A DNA stretch of 64,000 nt from Ferruginibacter sp. HRS2-29 (GTDB taxonomy: Bacteria; Bacteroidota; Bacteroidia; Chitinophagales; Chitinophagaceae), in NCBI RefSeq assembly GCF_024343615.1, contig NZ_RJUB01000009.1, positions 18,863 to 82,862 of the forward strand, in the 5' to 3' direction. The stretch's first letter is position 1; each line of letters starts with the position of its first letter. Below are positions 27,698 through 36,355 of the stretch, piece after piece. Below the pieces are notes generated by a model. That model had not been told where the DNA came from and did no database searches. It saw only the letters and a list, made by a program, of their open reading frames with translations. A program made the translations under genes and the position numbers.

Positions 27698-27916
27698 ATG
27701 AACAAATTTACTTATGGTGTATTTTCTGTATTTATCGCCTTGTTGATGGGCATAATCATGTTGCTTAATTTTACTGTAAAGGCCATCGCCGGAACTGCTA
27801 TCATGATCTATCTCGTTGCTACTATGATCAAAATGATCTTTGTGATCACTTTCAGAAAAATGAATGAACAAGCCCCGGTAATAGATATGAATGAACGTAA
27901 GATGAAATATGCCTGA
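27698..27916 (+). CDS. Small two-helix membrane protein
   Basis: Unrecognised 72-aa protein. The ATG at 27698 is preferred over a GTG at 27668. Two hydrophobic helices (about 6-24 and 28-50) are followed by a polar tail (RKMNEQAPVIDMNERKMKYA). It lies 18 nt upstream of the cupin gene and is probably cotranscribed with it. Confidence 0.6.
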   Translation: MNKFTYGVFSVFIALLMGIIMLLNFTVKAIAGTAIMIYLVATMIKMIFVITFRKMNEQAPVIDMNERKMKYA

Positions 27917-27934
27917 TATGGGATATTTTTGAAG

Positions 27935-28441
27935 ATGGAAATTACTGTAACATCGCTCGTAGAGCAATATGGACTGCTCCCGCATCCCGAAGGGGGCTAT
28001 TACAAAGAAAATTATCGCAGTAACGGGGTCATTCCTGCAGATGCGCTTCCCGGTGGATTTTCCGGTGAAAGAAACTTCAGCACCGCCATTTATTTTTTAC
28101 TCCAAAAAGATAATTTTTCCGCTTTTCATCGCATACTCAGCGATGAGTGCTGGCATTTTTACCATGGTGCTCCGGCAAATGTATATGTGATCGATCCGGA
28201 TGGTAATTCAACAACTATACATCTTGGAAATGATATGGGGGCCGGGCAACAATTCCAGGCCATCGTGCCGGCCGGCTGCTGGTTTGCTTCCGAAACACTC
28301 GGCGATTTTTCATTCACCGGTTGTACGGTAGCGCCCGGATTTGACTTCCGTGATTTTGAAATGGCAGATGCCGATGTATTGGCAAAAGAGTTTCCTCAGC
28401 ATGAAAAACTGATCAGGCATTTCTGCAGGAAGAATGTATGA
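27935..28441 (+). CDS. Cupin-fold DUF985 protein
   Basis: Single-domain cupin of 168 aa, family DUF985 (PF06172). Signatures are LPHPEGGYYKENYRS at the start, AIYFLLQKDNFSAFHRILSDECWHFYHG (residues about 50-77, metal and sugar-like site) and VPAGCWFASE and FTGCTVAPGFDFRDFEMA near the end. Family function is not settled. The start at the ATG 27935 is preferred over a TTG at 27929. The final Val codon and stop (GTA TGA) run directly into the class G hairpin. Confidence 0.9.
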   Translation: MEITVTSLVEQYGLLPHPEGGYYKENYRSNGVIPADALPGGFSGERNFSTAIYFLLQKDNFSAFHRILSDECWHFYHGAPANVYVIDPDGNSTTIHLGNDMGAGQQFQAIVPAGCWFASETLGDFSFTGCTVAPGFDFRDFEMADADVLAKEFPQHEKLIRHFCRKNV

Positions 28442-28497
28442 TCTATGATCTATGATGTATGATCTAAGATCATACATCATAGATCATAGATTTTTTT
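28438..28497. repeat. Class G perfect hairpin shared by two gene ends
   Basis: Bases 28441-28464 and 28468-28491 are a perfect 24-bp inverted repeat with loop TAA, followed by T7 on the plus strand. The stem contains the stop of the cupin gene at its foot (28439-28441) and, on the other strand, the last codons and stop of ypdA (Tyr-Asp-Leu-stop). It probably works as a terminator for both. Confidence 0.9.
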
Positions 28498-29475
28498 GAT
28501 CGTTTTCATTATCTTCTCCGCATGCACCCGCGAGTTTTCTATGAACAGCCTGTGTGTGTTCATGCCTCCGCAAATTACTCCGGCAAGAAAAACATTTTTC
28601 ACATTCGTTTCGTGCGAATCCTCACTGTATGTGGGTTTCCGGACTTCGTCGGCGTAAAGGTCAATGCCGGTGGAAGATAAAAATTCCAGGTTGGGTTGGT
28701 ATCCCGTGAGGGCGATCACCCAATCATTTTCTATGGTGACGATGCCTTCCGGCGTTTGGATATCTACTTCCCGTTCGCGTATTTCACTGATGGATGAATG
28801 ATACCATGCTTTGATGGAGCCTTCCTCTATTCGGTTGATGATATCGGGCCTTACCCAATATTTTACCCGTTGCCCGATCTCTCCTTTGCGGATAACCATG
28901 GTCACTTCAGCGCCTTTGCGCCATGTTTCCAAAGCCGCATCCACAGCGGAGTTCTGTGCACCTACCACGATCACTTTTTGAAAAGCATATTGATGAGGCT
29001 CTTTGTAATAATGGGTCACTTTCGGCAGGTTTTCGCCGGGAACATTCAGCAGGTAAGGGATATCATAAAAGCCGGTAGCGATGATGACGAAATCAGCTGT
29101 GTAATTTTTTTTACTGGTGTTGATGTGAAATATTCCGGCTCCCTTTTTTACCGATCTTACTTCTTCAAACAAATGAATATTCAACTGCTCCGCAATGGTG
29201 GCCCTGCGGTAATATTCCAGCGCTTCAGAACGGGTAGGCTTCGGGTTGTTGGATACAAACGGGATCCCGCCGATCTCCAGGCGCTCCGAAGTGGAGAAGA
29301 AGGTCATATTTACCGGGTAATCATAAATAGAATTTACCAGCGAACCTTTTTCTAAAATCAGGTGTCCGATGCCAGCTTTTTTGGCTTCAATGCCGCAGGT
29401 AAGGCCGATAGGCCCTCCGCCAATGATGATGATGGGATGATGTGTAGTATTGTTCAAGGAAATATGTTTATGCAA
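28477..29475 (-). CDS. ypdA: YpdA-type bacillithiol disulfide reductase
   Basis: FAD- and NADPH-dependent reductase of 332 aa, of the YpdA (Bdr) type that keeps bacillithiol reduced. The FAD site is IIIGGGPIGL near the start and the NADPH site is VIVVGAQNSAVDAAL near residue 170. The CxxC of thioredoxin reductases is absent, as in YpdA. GYQPNLEFLSSTGI and FLAGVICGGMNTHRLFIENSR are typical C-terminal segments. No ATG lies before the FAD motif, so the start must be a TTG, at 29475 or 29457. The last residues IYDL and the stop are encoded by the class G hairpin. Confidence 0.88.
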   Translation of the reverse strand: MHKHISLNNTTHHPIIIIGGGPIGLTCGIEAKKAGIGHLILEKGSLVNSIYDYPVNMTFFSTSERLEIGGIPFVSNNPKPTRSEALEYYRRATIAEQLNIHLFEEVRSVKKGAGIFHINTSKKNYTADFVIIATGFYDIPYLLNVPGENLPKVTHYYKEPHQYAFQKVIVVGAQNSAVDAALETWRKGAEVTMVIRKGEIGQRVKYWVRPDIINRIEEGSIKAWYHSSISEIREREVDIQTPEGIVTIENDWVIALTGYQPNLEFLSSTGIDLYADEVRKPTYSEDSHETNVKNVFLAGVICGGMNTHRLFIENSRVHAEKIMKTIKKIYDL

Positions 29476-29502
29476 ATGTAAAACGAAGTGGTAATTTTAT
29501 AG

Positions 29503-29583
29503 TACGAATTTGCGAATTACACAGATAGTACGGCATTCATCGAAAATTCGTGTAATCTGTGTAATTCGCAAAATCCGTGAAAT
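29503..29583. repeat. Word element class A between divergent ypdA and MFS gene
   Basis: TACGAATTTGCGAATTACAC (29503-29522) and AATTCGTGTAATCTGTG with TAATTCGCAAAATCCGTG (29545-29578) pair as reverse complements. The right arm ends 6 nt before the MFS ATG. Confidence 0.85.
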
Positions 29584-29588
29584 AAAGT

Positions 29589-30788
29589 ATGATCACAAAC
29601 ATTTCTTCCTTTATCCGCAACAGGGCCATTCTTGCATTAGGGCTTCTATATGCTACGAATGGTCTGCTGCTCGGCATTTTTTTCTCCTCACTACCCGGCA
29701 TCAAACAGCGGTTGGGTTTCGACGATGGAAGCCTCGGCCTTTCACTTTTTCTTTCGCCGGCGGGCGCTATCACCGGAATGCTGCTCTCCACGAGGGTTTT
29801 CAGCAAAGTACCTGCGGGTAAATGGATGGCGGCAGGTTACATGGCTTTATGCTTCCTGATGATGGTGCAGGTAAATGCGCCCAACCGGATCATTTTCTGG
29901 ATCTGCCTGTATTGTTACGGACTCATCAGTTTTCTCAACGGGGTTTCTGTAAACACTACAGTGAATAAAATGGAAAAAGACCAAAACCGTTTATTCATGA
30001 GTACCTGTCATGGTATGTATAGTCTTGGAGGTGCAGTAAGCACAGGACTTGCGGCGGTTTTCTTTGCATTTCACCTGGCTTCGGGCTGGCAGATCTTATT
30101 GCTGGCTGTAGTGTTACTTTGTGTACTGATGGGAAACCGGAAACACCTGTTGGTACATTCCGAACTCATCCATTCGAGATCGGGCATCAAATTACCGTCA
30201 TTCACCATATTAGGGATATCGTTTATTTGCCTGGTCACTTTTATGGCCGAAGGCTGTGTGGCAGACTGGAGCGCCATTTACCTGAAAGAAGTGATGCATT
30301 CACCCGCGGCGTTTATCGGCTTGGGCTACACAGGCTTCGCTATCGCGATGACATTGGGCAGGCTGAATGGCGACAGTATCATCAGCCGGATGGGAGGAAA
30401 AAGGATCGTGGTCTTTGGCAGTTTGATGGCTGCAACAGGCTTTACGCTGGTGGTAACTGCTCCGTATATCGCAGTGGTTATTGTGGGGTATATTTTGGTC
30501 GGGCTTGGATGCTCCTGTATCGTACCGGTATTGTTTACGGCTTCTGCCAACATTCCGGGAGTGAGTATGGTGGAAGGGTACGCGATGATAACCACCGGAG
30601 GGTTGATCGGTTTTCTTACCGGCCCTTCGGTGATAGGATTTATTTCCAAACATGCGGGATTGTCGAAAGCATTGTCGTTATTGATTTTGATGGCATTGCT
30701 GGCAGCGTTTGCCGCATGGCGGAATAAGTTTTTAGTAAATATCAAGAAGGCGGAGCCGGAATTGGAATATGATGAAACCATATACTAA
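29589..30788 (+). CDS. MFS transporter
   Basis: Major facilitator superfamily permease of 399 aa with about twelve membrane helices, no signal peptide. The central loop after helix 6 (RKHLLVHSELIHSRSGIK) is short, and the C-terminal half has the repeated SRMGGKRIVVFGSLM motif A-like sequence. The closest type appears to be the bypass-of-stop-codon or fucose-permease-like group (GCVADWSAIYLKEVM), but the substrate is unknown. It has its own start after a class A element and ends at a class E element (stop TAA begins the word TTAATAATG). Confidence 0.85.
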   Translation: MITNISSFIRNRAILALGLLYATNGLLLGIFFSSLPGIKQRLGFDDGSLGLSLFLSPAGAITGMLLSTRVFSKVPAGKWMAAGYMALCFLMMVQVNAPNRIIFWICLYCYGLISFLNGVSVNTTVNKMEKDQNRLFMSTCHGMYSLGGAVSTGLAAVFFAFHLASGWQILLLAVVLLCVLMGNRKHLLVHSELIHSRSGIKLPSFTILGISFICLVTFMAEGCVADWSAIYLKEVMHSPAAFIGLGYTGFAIAMTLGRLNGDSIISRMGGKRIVVFGSLMAATGFTLVVTAPYIAVVIVGYILVGLGCSCIVPVLFTASANIPGVSMVEGYAMITTGGLIGFLTGPSVIGFISKHAGLSKALSLLILMALLAAFAAWRNKFLVNIKKAEPELEYDETIY

Positions 30789-30902
30789 TTAATAATGAAT
30801 AATTAATAATGAATAATTGAGGACTGATAATTTTAAAGTCCCCAATATTGAAGGACGTTCGTGATAGAAGAATTATTAACTATTCATTATTCATTATTAA
30901 TT
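30786..30902. repeat. Word element class E (AATAATGAATAATT), two arms
   Basis: Arm 1 (30786-30820) reads AATTAATAATGAATAATT twice. Arm 2 (30870-30902) reads AATTATTAACTATTCATT and ATTCATTATTAATT. The loop is about 50 nt. It lies between two same-direction genes. Confidence 0.85.
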
Positions 30903-30924
30903 ACAAAGAATATAAATTACGGGA

Positions 30925-32025
30925 ATGAAAAAAATCCTCCACACAATAGCCATGTTGTTATCGATTCAAACCTTTGCACAATCCAACCAGCAATTGCTTG
31001 TAGGTACTTACACCAGCGGTAAAAGCGAAGGGATTTATGTGTACGATTTCAATATGCAGACCGGTAAATTTTCGCCGGTATCGAAGTTGTTCACTCCCGA
31101 CCCATCTTACCTGGCAGTTTCGCCAGGCCATAAGTTTGTGTATTCGGTCAATGAACTGGGGGCCGATAAAGGATCGGGAACCATCACAGGATTTACTTAT
31201 TCCAATGGTACTTTAACAAAAATAAATACGCAGCCTACCGGTGGTGATCATCCGTGTTATACGAGTATCGACAAAACCGGCAAATGGCTGGTAGCAGGCA
31301 ATTACAACGGAGGCAACTTTTCCATTTTCCCTTTGAACGCAGATGGCTCCATAGGTAAATCCATTTCCACTACACAACACAGGGGCAGTAGTATTGACAA
31401 AAGCAGGCAGGAGAAACCGCATGTACATTGCACCGTTTTTTCGCCGGATAATAAATATTTGCTGGTAGCGGACCTGGGAACCGACCAGGTCGTTAGTTAC
31501 AAATTCAACGAAAAAGATGGCAGCCTTGGAAAGATACATTACACCAACATCACTCCCGGCGCAGGACCGAGGCATATTGCATTTCATCCTAATGGAAAAT
31601 ATGCGTACCTGGTAGAAGAAATGTTTGGCAATGTGGATGTGTTCAAATACAAAAAAGGAAAGTTATCGCATCTGCAGAAGATAAGCATGGTGCCAACTAC
31701 GGATATAGGAAAGATCGGCGCTGCTGATATCCATATTTCGGCCGACGGTCGTTTTTTATATGCGTCCAATCGTGGCGAATCGGATAAGATCACCATATTT
31801 TCAATTGAATCAAACGGTAAGTTGAAAGTAGCCGGGTATCAATCAGTGATGGGCATTTCCCCAAGGAATTTTGTGATCGATCCCTCCGGTAATTTTTTGC
31901 TGGTTGCCAATCAGAAAAGCGATGAAGTGGTTATTTTCAAAAGAGATAAATACAGCGGCTTGCTAACGGATACGAATGAACGAATTAAGATACCAAGCCC
32001 TGTTTGCCTGAAATGGATTAATTAG
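30925..32025 (+). CDS. Exported lactonase-family beta-propeller (6-phosphogluconolactonase-like)
   Basis: Seven-bladed propeller lactonase of 366 aa with a signal peptide (MKKILHTIAMLLSIQTFAQ), so the enzyme acts in the periplasm, unlike cytosolic Pgl. Family landmarks are LLVGTYTSGKSEGIYVYDF at the start, PHVHCTVFSPDNKYLLVADLGTDQV in the middle, GAGPRHIAFHPNGKYAYLVEE and GRFLYASNRGESDKI near the end. A true 6-phosphogluconolactone substrate is unlikely outside the cytoplasm; a sugar lactone or a binding role is possible. The last bases read into a class K word element. Confidence 0.88.
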   Translation: MKKILHTIAMLLSIQTFAQSNQQLLVGTYTSGKSEGIYVYDFNMQTGKFSPVSKLFTPDPSYLAVSPGHKFVYSVNELGADKGSGTITGFTYSNGTLTKINTQPTGGDHPCYTSIDKTGKWLVAGNYNGGNFSIFPLNADGSIGKSISTTQHRGSSIDKSRQEKPHVHCTVFSPDNKYLLVADLGTDQVVSYKFNEKDGSLGKIHYTNITPGAGPRHIAFHPNGKYAYLVEEMFGNVDVFKYKKGKLSHLQKISMVPTTDIGKIGAADIHISADGRFLYASNRGESDKITIFSIESNGKLKVAGYQSVMGISPRNFVIDPSGNFLLVANQKSDEVVIFKRDKYSGLLTDTNERIKIPSPVCLKWIN

Positions 32026-32026
32026 A

Positions 32027-32157
32027 ACCGCAGAGGGAACGAAGGAACACAGAGAGCATTTTAAAAAAGGCAGGTCTGAATATTATTCAGACCTGCCTTT
32101 TTTATTTAATATTTTAACTTTGTGATACTCTGGGTACCTCTGTATCCTCTGTGGTTA
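32027..32157. repeat. Word element class K (CCGCAGAGG) around a terminator
   Basis: Arm 1 (32027-32055) has ACCGCAGAGGGAACGAAGG and ACACAGAGAG. Arm 2 (32127-32157) has CTCTGGGTACCTCTG and TCCTCTGTGGTTA. It lies between convergent genes. A second class K locus is at 51247-51332. Confidence 0.85.
32063..32103. terminator. Bidirectional terminator inside class K element
   Basis: A perfect symmetrical stem (AGGCAGGTCTGAAT and its complement) is flanked by A6 and T6, so both convergent genes can use it. Confidence 0.95.
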
Positions 32158-33537
32158 ATATACATATACCACATAACCCCACGGTTCAATTTTCCACTCT
32201 GTGTCTTTTAATGGTTCTTTATTGCCCATGAATACATTGTATGGATTTCCATGCAATGAGGCATCGGTTACTTTGATCGCCTGTTCTTTTGCGGAGAGAT
32301 TCAGTATTACCAATACTCTGGAAGACCCTGCTTCGCGAACATACGCATATACTGCTTTTTCATCACCCACCACCACTTTTTTGAAAGATGCATTCGCGGC
32401 GAGCGCCGGCGTATTTTTTCTCAGGTCAAGTAATGTCTTGTAAAATTTAGCACGTCCGTATTGCCCGAATTTGATAGGGTTTTTATAAAAGAAACTGATG
32501 CTGTCTTTCACCGGCTCTTCCTGCCCGCTGTAGATCAGCGGAACGCTGCGGCCCGTAGTCTGTGTAAACACTGCAAACGGTGCATGAATGATTCCCGGCA
32601 TCGTACCGTAATCCGCTTTGTTCCAGCTATTCTCATCGTGGTTGCTGGTAAACATCATCTTGATAGCATTGGCCGGGTAAGTGCTGTCGATCTTATTGCG
32701 TACGCTATCAAGCGCATTCGCGGTGCGTTGGCCTTTGGCAACTTTTACCATCATCGAAAACATTTCCCATGGGTAAGTAGCATCGAAGCCGTCTTTGTGC
32801 AGCTGAGGTTTATCCGCTTCAGCCAGCATGAAGATATCCGCATTCACTTTTTTCAGTTCGTTGATACAGCGTGTCCAGAAGGCATCGGGCACTTCGCCGG
32901 CCACATCGCAACGGAAGCCATCGATTTTTGAAGTGGTGAGCCAGTACTTCATGCTTGCGATCATGCTATCCTGCAATGCCATGTTTTTGAAATTCAACTT
33001 GCGGGTATCAGTCCAATCAAATGGCGATAATGCTTTGCCGGTGGCGCTATCCCTTTCATAAAAATCGGGATGATCTTTCAGCCAGTAATGATCCGCGGAA
33101 GTGTGGTTGGCCACCCAATCGATGATCACTCTGAAACCTTTTTCATGAGCATTTTTTACCAGACTGTTCCAGTCTTCCAATGTACCGTATTCAGGATTTA
33201 TAGCTGTGTAATTCGCTACCGCGTAATAACTGCCCAATACACCTTTTCGGTCAGTAACACCTATCGGGTTGATCGGCATGAACCAGAGCGTTTGCACCCC
33301 CATTTCCTTCAGCCTGTCAAGATTTTTTTCAAAAGCCTTGAAAGTCCCTTCGGGCGTATACTGACGGACATTCACCTCGTAGATATTTCCTTGTTCGATC
33401 CATGCGGGATGGCCATCGATCAGTTTCGCTTCAGCCACAACAGGCTCATCAGTTTTTTTATCTTTTGAAGAAGGCGATTTGCAGGAAGCAAACGCGATTA
33501 AAGTGGCGCAACAGGCCAACTGTAAAAAACGATTCAT
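32155..33537 (-). CDS. GH13 alpha-amylase-family lipoprotein
   Basis: Lipid-anchored alpha-amylase-family glycosidase of 460 aa that would hydrolyse or transfer alpha-1,4-glucans outside the inner membrane. The ATG at 33537 gives a lipobox (ASCK). The four GH13 regions are present: DWVANHTS, DGFRCDVAGEVP with the nucleophile Asp, FMLAEADKP with the acid/base Glu, and FTSNHDENSW with the third Asp. The remaining C-terminal beta domain is short. It is divergent from the OmpA gene; 25 kb away a secreted GH31 could share the same substrates. Confidence 0.92.
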   Translation of the reverse strand: MNRFLQLACCATLIAFASCKSPSSKDKKTDEPVVAEAKLIDGHPAWIEQGNIYEVNVRQYTPEGTFKAFEKNLDRLKEMGVQTLWFMPINPIGVTDRKGVLGSYYAVANYTAINPEYGTLEDWNSLVKNAHEKGFRVIIDWVANHTSADHYWLKDHPDFYERDSATGKALSPFDWTDTRKLNFKNMALQDSMIASMKYWLTTSKIDGFRCDVAGEVPDAFWTRCINELKKVNADIFMLAEADKPQLHKDGFDATYPWEMFSMMVKVAKGQRTANALDSVRNKIDSTYPANAIKMMFTSNHDENSWNKADYGTMPGIIHAPFAVFTQTTGRSVPLIYSGQEEPVKDSISFFYKNPIKFGQYGRAKFYKTLLDLRKNTPALAANASFKKVVVGDEKAVYAYVREAGSSRVLVILNLSAKEQAIKVTDASLHGNPYNVFMGNKEPLKDTEWKIEPWGYVVYVY

Positions 33538-33596
33538 ATGCAAGTTATTTTATTGAAGATAAAGATATGTATAACTTACACATTAAACAATAAGTT

Positions 33597-33667
33597 ATAA
33601 TGGATAATGGTATAATGGATAATGGATAATGAAATGCAGAATATTATCTATTATCCATTATTTTTTA
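33597..33667. repeat. Word element class D (GGATAATGG), hairpin between divergent genes
   Basis: ATAATGGATAATGG copies (33597-33631) pair with ATTATCTATTATCCATTA (33643-33660), followed by T6. The same word forms arms at 43565-43690. Confidence 0.8.
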
Positions 33668-33723
33668 AACATCCCTTTAACAATTCGGCACCTGTTTTGC
33701 TCGGTATTGGCGGGACATTGAAA

Positions 33724-33731
33724 TAACTTTG
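33724..33731 (+). promoter_or_regulatory. Putative -7 element of the OmpA gene
   Basis: TAACTTTG is an exact TAnnTTTG match, 22 nt before the ATG at 33754. A TTTG at 33696-33699 is somewhat far (24 nt). Confidence 0.5.
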
Positions 33732-33753
33732 CCCCGAACTAAAAACCAGGATC

Positions 33754-34623
33754 ATGAATATCAGGAACATTACATTAGCAAGCATCGCAGCCATGCTATT
33801 GATGAGTGCATGCGTGAGCAAAAAAGTACTGAAAGGCGAACAGGTAAAATACGTGGAATTGCAGACAGAATATAATCGTCTTCAGAGCCAGTTAAAAGAC
33901 TGTAACGATCTTACTGCTGAAAATTCCAGGAAAAAGGCGGAATTGGAAAACGAGGTCGCGGCACTGAAAAAGCAGGTGGATTACCTCAATTCCAACAATT
34001 CGCAGGCATTGAAACAATTGGAAAATCTTTCTGTGATCAGTTCTTCGCAGGCGGAAAGCATTAAAAAATCATTGGATAATATCGGCGCGAAAGATGCGTA
34101 CATACAAGGTTTGCAGACTGCCATCAACCAAAAGGACTCTTTGAACCTGGCGTTGGTGACCAATCTCAAAGGAGCAATCGGTAATCTTGATGATAAAGAC
34201 ATCAATATCAAAGTAGACAAAGGGGTAGTGTACATCGATATTTCTGATAAGCTGTTATTTAAAAGTGGTAGCTACGAAGTTTCAGACAGGGCAAAAGAAG
34301 TGCTGGGCAAAGTGGCACTGGTGCTGAAAAATCAACCGGATATCGAGTTCATGGTAGAAGGTCATACGGATAATGTTCCTTTCAAAGGAAATGGCGTGCT
34401 CACCGACAACTGGGATCTTAGTGTAAAAAGAGCTACTTCAGTAGTGCGTATCCTGCAAACTCAATACGGGTTGAACCCCGCTAAGATGGCAGCAGCAGGC
34501 CGTGGCGAATACCTCCCCGTGGCTGACAACAGTACTGCAGATGGTAAATCCGCTAACCGCCGTACAAGGATCGTTATCCTGCCGCAACTGGATCAGTTCT
34601 TTAAATTATTGGAAAAAAAATAA
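33754..34623 (+). CDS. OmpA-family lipoprotein
   Basis: Peptidoglycan-binding outer-membrane lipoprotein of 289 aa. The lipobox MSAC (C20) is followed by a long coiled coil (about 28-125) that can span the periplasm. The C-terminal OmpA domain (about 165-285) contains VEGHTDNVPFKGNG, NWDLSVKRATSVVRIL and the Asp/Arg peptidoglycan-binding NRRTRIVILP. It probably stabilises the envelope, like Pal-type proteins. It stands alone; the class E hairpin follows at once. Confidence 0.93.
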   Translation: MNIRNITLASIAAMLLMSACVSKKVLKGEQVKYVELQTEYNRLQSQLKDCNDLTAENSRKKAELENEVAALKKQVDYLNSNNSQALKQLENLSVISSSQAESIKKSLDNIGAKDAYIQGLQTAINQKDSLNLALVTNLKGAIGNLDDKDINIKVDKGVVYIDISDKLLFKSGSYEVSDRAKEVLGKVALVLKNQPDIEFMVEGHTDNVPFKGNGVLTDNWDLSVKRATSVVRILQTQYGLNPAKMAAAGRGEYLPVADNSTADGKSANRRTRIVILPQLDQFFKLLEKK

Positions 34624-34627
34624 AGAC

Positions 34628-34702
34628 CAATTAATAATGAATAATGAATAATTAATAATTATCGAAGCGAAGGAATTATTAATTATTCATTATTCATTAT
34701 TT
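34628..34702. repeat. Word element class E, hairpin between convergent genes
   Basis: AATTAATAATGAATAATGAA plus AATTAATAATT (34629-34661) pairs with AATTATTAATTATTCATT and ATTCATTATT (34674-34701), with a loop of about 12 nt. The right arm encodes the Asn-Asn-Glu-stop end of PepD. Confidence 0.9.
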
Positions 34703-36150
34703 GGAAGTCTTTTCAAAGTTTCTAATAAGAATTTCCAGTATTTCTGTACAGAACTAACCTGTACTTTTTCATCCGGCGAATGAGCCCCGGTGATGTTCGG
34801 GCCAAAAGAGATCATCTGTACATCCGGGTAATTGGTGCCGATGATGCCACACTCAAGCCCGGCATGCACTGCATTTACATGGGCCGGTTTTCCATTCATT
34901 TCAAGATACAGTTCCGACATCAGTTGTACGATCGGCGAACCGGGTTTGGGAGCCCAGCCGGGATATTTTCCACCATAGCTGATACTGCCACCAGCTAATT
35001 CAAAGGCCGATGAAAGGGCATTGGCAAGATCGGCTTTCTCTGTGTCCACTGAACTACGGGTAAGGCATTGAACCGTCCAGTTCCCATCTTTCACCATTAC
35101 CCTGGCAATGTTATTGGAAGTCTGCACCAATCCTGCAATATCAGGGCTTAAGCGGTATACTCCATTCGGACAGGCATAAATTGCCCGCAGCAACCTGTAT
35201 TGTAATTCATCGGGTAATACGCCCGTAATTTTTTCCGCAGGCGAGATTTCCAATAGCAGTTTAGGATCGGTAAAACTATATTCTTCCTGTAATATCTTAT
35301 TTAGACCTTTGATGGATTCCCTGATCGTTTCTGCTTCAGCCATTGTTGAAACAATAGTGGCGACAGATTCCCTCGGTATCGCGTTGCGAAGGCTGCCACC
35401 ATCTATATCAGCTACCTGTATCGAAAACCGGTTGCTCAATTCCAGCAGCACCCTGTTCATGAGTTTATTGGCATTGGCTCTCCCTTTGTGAATGTCCATG
35501 CCGGAATGTCCTCCCGTAAGGCCTTTCAGGCTGATGCGGAAGAAAGAATCTCCTGTTGGCGTTTGTGCGCTGTAGTTAGCTGTGGCCGTCACATCGATAC
35601 CTCCGGCACAACCGATAGTGAGTTCTGTATCATCTTCTGTGTCGAGGTTGAGCAGTATCTTTCCCTTCAATAATCCACCTTTGAGTTCCAGTGCACCAGT
35701 CATTCCTGTTTCTTCATCTATCGTGAACAAGGCGTCAATAGCGGGATGCGGGATATCGGTAGACGAAAGCAGCGTCATGATACTGGCTACGCCAATGCCG
35801 TTGTCGGCGCCAAGCGTTGTGCCGCGTGCTTTTACCCAGTCGCCTTCGAGGTACATATCAATGCCTTGTGTGGCAAAATCAAACACAGTGTCCGCATTTT
35901 TCTGGTGAACCATGTCGAGATGGCTTTGGATGATAACAGGAACTTTGTCTTCCATACCGGCCGTGGCTTTTTTGCGGATGATCACATTTCCTGCCTCATC
36001 GACCAGCGTTTCCAATCCAAGCGATTGCCCGAACGACCGGATGAATTCTATTACCTGTTGTTCTTTTTTTGACGGCCGTGGAACGGCATTGAGATCGGCG
36101 AAATGGTTCCAAAGTGCCGTTGGTTCGAGTTGGCGTATCTGATCAGACAT
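34690..36150 (-). CDS. pepD: Aminoacyl-histidine dipeptidase (M20)
   Basis: Cytosolic zinc dipeptidase (carnosinase-like, Xaa-His and other dipeptides) of 486 aa from the ATG at 36150, which starts the canonical MSDQIRQLEPTALWNHFADL. Zinc ligands lie in IIQSHLDMVHQK (His, Asp), TTLGADNGIG (bridging Asp), IDEETGMTG (catalytic Glu-Glu), LLNLDTEDDTELTIGCAGG, and the C-terminal His near NAVHAGLECG. M20F/PepD length is as expected. Its final NNE and stop come from the class E word. It could support use of histidine peptides with the hut genes, by inference only. Confidence 0.94.
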   Translation of the reverse strand: MSDQIRQLEPTALWNHFADLNAVPRPSKKEQQVIEFIRSFGQSLGLETLVDEAGNVIIRKKATAGMEDKVPVIIQSHLDMVHQKNADTVFDFATQGIDMYLEGDWVKARGTTLGADNGIGVASIMTLLSSTDIPHPAIDALFTIDEETGMTGALELKGGLLKGKILLNLDTEDDTELTIGCAGGIDVTATANYSAQTPTGDSFFRISLKGLTGGHSGMDIHKGRANANKLMNRVLLELSNRFSIQVADIDGGSLRNAIPRESVATIVSTMAEAETIRESIKGLNKILQEEYSFTDPKLLLEISPAEKITGVLPDELQYRLLRAIYACPNGVYRLSPDIAGLVQTSNNIARVMVKDGNWTVQCLTRSSVDTEKADLANALSSAFELAGGSISYGGKYPGWAPKPGSPIVQLMSELYLEMNGKPAHVNAVHAGLECGIIGTNYPDVQMISFGPNITGAHSPDEKVQVSSVQKYWKFLLETLKRLPNNE

Positions 36151-36164
36151 AATTTTTATTTTAT

Positions 36165-36228
36165 TACACGAATTAAAGCCAATTACTATTACGAAGTACA
36201 CGAATTAATACGAATTACACGAATTAAA
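36165..36228. repeat. Word element class A between divergent pepD and sigma gene
   Basis: ATTACACGAATTAAAG and copies ACACGAATTAATACGAATT and ACACGAATTAAA repeat the class A word about five times without a clear second arm. A short class H piece (TTTGACTATTCACTA) lies at 36269-36283. Confidence 0.75.
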
Positions 36229-36303
36229 TGCCTTTTATAAATCTCGCTATCCTAAAAAAAATCGAAAGTTTGACTATTCACTATTTTTTAGCATCAGGCA
36301 ACC

Positions 36304-36333
36304 TTTCGTTGATGGCCTGCATTTATATATTTG
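36304..36333 (+). promoter_or_regulatory. Putative promoter of the ECF sigma operon
   Basis: TATATTTG at 36326-36333 fits the -7 box; TTTC at 36304-36307 is a near -33 box with 18-nt spacing. The ATG is at 36356. Confidence 0.5.
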
Positions 36334-36355
36334 TACAGCATCACGAAATGATTAC

